Shown in pieces: positions 62,554-64,000 of a DNA stretch of 64,000 nt. Source of the DNA: TMED14 sp963925545 (GTDB lineage: Bacteria; Bacteroidota; Bacteroidia; Flavobacteriales; Schleiferiaceae); NCBI GenBank assembly GCA_963925545.1, contig CAWUSA010000002.1:1-64000 (forward strand), given 5' to 3'. The position numbers and the translations under genes were made by a program. Position 1 is the stretch's first letter; each line of letters opens with the position of its first letter. The notes below the pieces were generated by a model, which was not told the DNA's origin, did not search any database, and saw only the letters and a list, made by a program, of their open reading frames with translations.

Positions 62554-64000
62554 TTACTGGTTGAGGTTCTGAAACAACGCAGCGTAATCATCAATGACAG
62601 CTGACCATTGGTAGGAGATAAGTTGGCTGCTGTAATCGGTTTGTAGACTTTTGCTTTGGGTATAGAGTGAATGGAGAAATGTCTCATTGTTGAAATAGGA
62701 GCCATTGACCCCTAGAACATGCCGGTTGAAGGGGTTGTCATGAGCCGCAATGGGGCATCCTGCTGCCATGGCTTGAAGAAGGCCAGGGTTGGTTCCGCCA
62801 GCTGAATGGCCATGCACATATAGGCGACAACCCTGCCTGAGGGATTGTGTCACTTCGGAGTCATAGGTAGCATCGATAGGTAGGAAATGGGGGTGGTCTT
62901 GGTAGGTTTTTTTCAACTGCTTTCCATGACTTGTTGCCCAGTTCCCCACCACGGCAACATGGCAGCTTGGCAGCAAGGCTTGCAGTGCCATGTCAAGGTT
63001 GTTTTCGGGTTCAATTCGGCATAAAATCAGGGCATAATCCTCAGCCCTGAGATGCAAGTCTTTAAGGATGGCTTCTGCCTTGCTGTCGTCAACCCGGGCG
63101 ATGGCATGGACGCCATAGGCAATTTCCTCAATCCTTGTGGGGTAGCTTTTGATGTGCTCGCTGATGCCAGGGTTGTCTGACACAATCACGGTTGCCCGAT
63201 GGGCAGCCCATTGCTCAGCTTTGCGCAAGTAGGCTTGTGTCAGTGGCCGGTATTTGCCACGCATCCACTCCAGGCCATCCATGTGAACGGCTAAGGGGAT
63301 CTTACCCGCTAGGGGCAGCAGTGGTGCACTGGTTGTGGTGCCAAGTGTGAGGTGTGCATCGGGTTGCGTTCTGGCAATGTGCCTGAGGCTGATGGCGTCA
63401 TAGATGAATTGAGCAATGGACCCAATCAAGGGTTCAGGGTCCCAATGCACACGTCGATCAATGCCAGGGTAGGCCCATTGTTTCACAGGGTGTGCAGAGG
63501 ACGTGCTCACCAGGACCCGAAATCCCTGGTCTGCAAGTCCTTTTGCCACATGCTCTACCATTTCTTCATAGCCGCCATGTCGGTTGGGAAGCCCCCGTGA
63601 TCCAGAAATCGCCACAAAAGGCTGGCAATGTTTAACGATGCTTTCCAGTTGGGAAGCAGATTTAAGCCATTGGTAGTTGCTGGCATCAAAGGGCTTTTTG
63701 CTTGAGAAATCAGTCTGACTGAATGCTGCCGCGATGCCTTCAGCGTTAGGATTACAAAGCGCCACATAGGGTTCGAGTTCCTTGGCAGATTCTGCTTGGT
63801 TGGATAAGATGACCTTGCAGCCCTTAGCTAAGGCTTCAATGGCAACTAGCCCAAATGTTTCAAATAGGGAGGGTATGATGACCCCTTCTGCCTGGCTTAA
63901 TGCCTCGGAAACATCCCTGGCTGTGCCAGCGCTTAGCCATTGAATTTTTGCGCCATGATGCTTGGCTTGGTCGATAGCCTGTCTGAATGCCTTGCTGTGT
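62554..64000 (-). CDS. Tandem GT4-type glycosyltransferase, partial (5' end outside window)
   Basis: Frame is open to the right edge, so the gene is incomplete. The visible part holds two units. First comes the C-terminal half of a GT-B enzyme, with IIPSLFETFGLVAIEALAKG and ILSNQAES (about 63790-63890), and its end near LCNPNAEGIAAAF. Then a complete second GT-B of the DUF1972/GT4 type begins VAISGSRGLPNRHGGYEEMV (about 63570-63630), with MDGLEWMRGKYRPLTQAYL and HGHSAGGTNPGLLQAMAAG. In-frame GTG 63765 is not a credible start because the first domain runs through it. It probably builds a surface polysaccharide with the nearby sugar transferase. Confidence 0.85.
   Translation of the reverse strand, partial: HSKAFRQAIDQAKHHGAKIQWLSAGTARDVSEALSQAEGVIIPSLFETFGLVAIEALAKGCKVILSNQAESAKELEPYVALCNPNAEGIAAAFSQTDFSSKKPFDASNYQWLKSASQLESIVKHCQPFVAISGSRGLPNRHGGYEEMVEHVAKGLADQGFRVLVSTSSAHPVKQWAYPGIDRRVHWDPEPLIGSIAQFIYDAISLRHIARTQPDAHLTLGTTTSAPLLPLAGKIPLAVHMDGLEWMRGKYRPLTQAYLRKAEQWAAHRATVIVSDNPGISEHIKSYPTRIEEIAYGVHAIARVDDSKAEAILKDLHLRAEDYALILCRIEPENNLDMALQALLPSCHVAVVGNWATSHGKQLKKTYQDHPHFLPIDATYDSEVTQSLRQGCRLYVHGHSAGGTNPGLLQAMAAGCPIAAHDNPFNRHVLGVNGSYFNNETFLHSLYTQSKSLQTDYSSQLISYQWSAVIDDYAALFQNLNQ

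Noticed and set aside
63766..64000. Treating GTG 63765 as the start of the last glycosyltransferase
   Set aside because: The upstream frame is open and encodes a recognisable GT-B C-terminal half, so the gene continues past the edge.

Overview
This 64 kb window comes from the chromosome of a member of the Bacteroidota, most likely Flavobacteriales. The evidence is lineage-specific gene content: the gliding/T9SS genes gldF, gldG and porQ, a T9SS cargo protein with a C-terminal sorting tail, type B ribosomal protein L31, the GlmU-like protein next to L31, a kinase-less PASTA protein, LUD-ftsH-rsfS-birA-pyrE-NUDIX synteny, and fdx/acyl-CoA reductase beside serC-serA. Promoters carry the TAnnTTTG -7 box, and no Shine-Dalgarno sequences stand out. 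The family or genus cannot be fixed from the sequence by eye.

Layout. 1-4270: an rRNA operon (3' part of 16S, tRNA-Ile, tRNA-Ala, 23S, 5S, terminator). 4.3-7 kb: a DMT permease and a porin-like outer-membrane barrel. 7-13.6 kb: dnaB, accA, LptF/G-type permease, tgt, and a divergent glycosyltransferase-rsmG pair. 13.6-20.8 kb: pruA, dnaN, a DUF4340-like protein, gldG, gldF and a SAM hydroxide adenosyltransferase-like gene. 20.8-28.8 kb: purC and an OMP, then on the minus strand an exonuclease/GIY-YIG protein, a YggS protein, DUF1015, serA, serC, a secreted unknown and a ferredoxin. 28.8-39.8 kb: LuxC-type acyl-CoA reductase, TIGR02757 protein, beta-helix lipoprotein, L31, GlmU-like protein, lon, porQ, cmk, psd, cdsA and a LUD protein. 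39.8-45.6 kb: ftsH, rsfS, birA, pyrE, NUDIX, coaD and ddl. 45.7-55 kb: PASTA protein, T9SS cargo, rluD-type synthase, acyl-CoA synthetase, amidohydrolase and purL. 55-64 kb: a small AT-rich membrane gene, pheT, VTT protein, recG, sugar-phosphate transferase, a small OMP and a tandem glycosyltransferase cut by the window edge.

The genes are mostly core metabolism and information processing: replication (dnaB, dnaN, recG), purine and pyrimidine synthesis (purC, purL, pyrE), serine synthesis (serA, serC), lipids (accA, cdsA, psd, fatty acyl-CoA ligase and reductase), envelope and surface (ddl, LptF/G, T9SS parts, glycosyltransferases) and proteostasis (lon, ftsH). There is no gene-free stretch over 300 bases outside the rRNA genes; the longest gaps are the 16S-tRNA spacer (about 120 bases), 62406-62553 and short spacers under 100 bases. 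I see no CRISPR array, insertion sequence, prophage, integron or defence island.

The most distinctive signal is regulatory. About a dozen start codons lie only 3-6 bases after a TAnnTTTG-type promoter box, so transcription should begin at or next to the start codon and give leaderless mRNAs. Packing is also extreme: half of the convergent gene pairs abut or overlap at their stops, and most operon neighbours overlap by ATGA. I did not find an obviously new multi-gene system. The best leads for new biology are DUF1015 in the serine operon, the altered active sites of Tgt, the SAM-adenosyltransferase-like protein and the GlmU-like protein, and the tandem glycosyltransferase.
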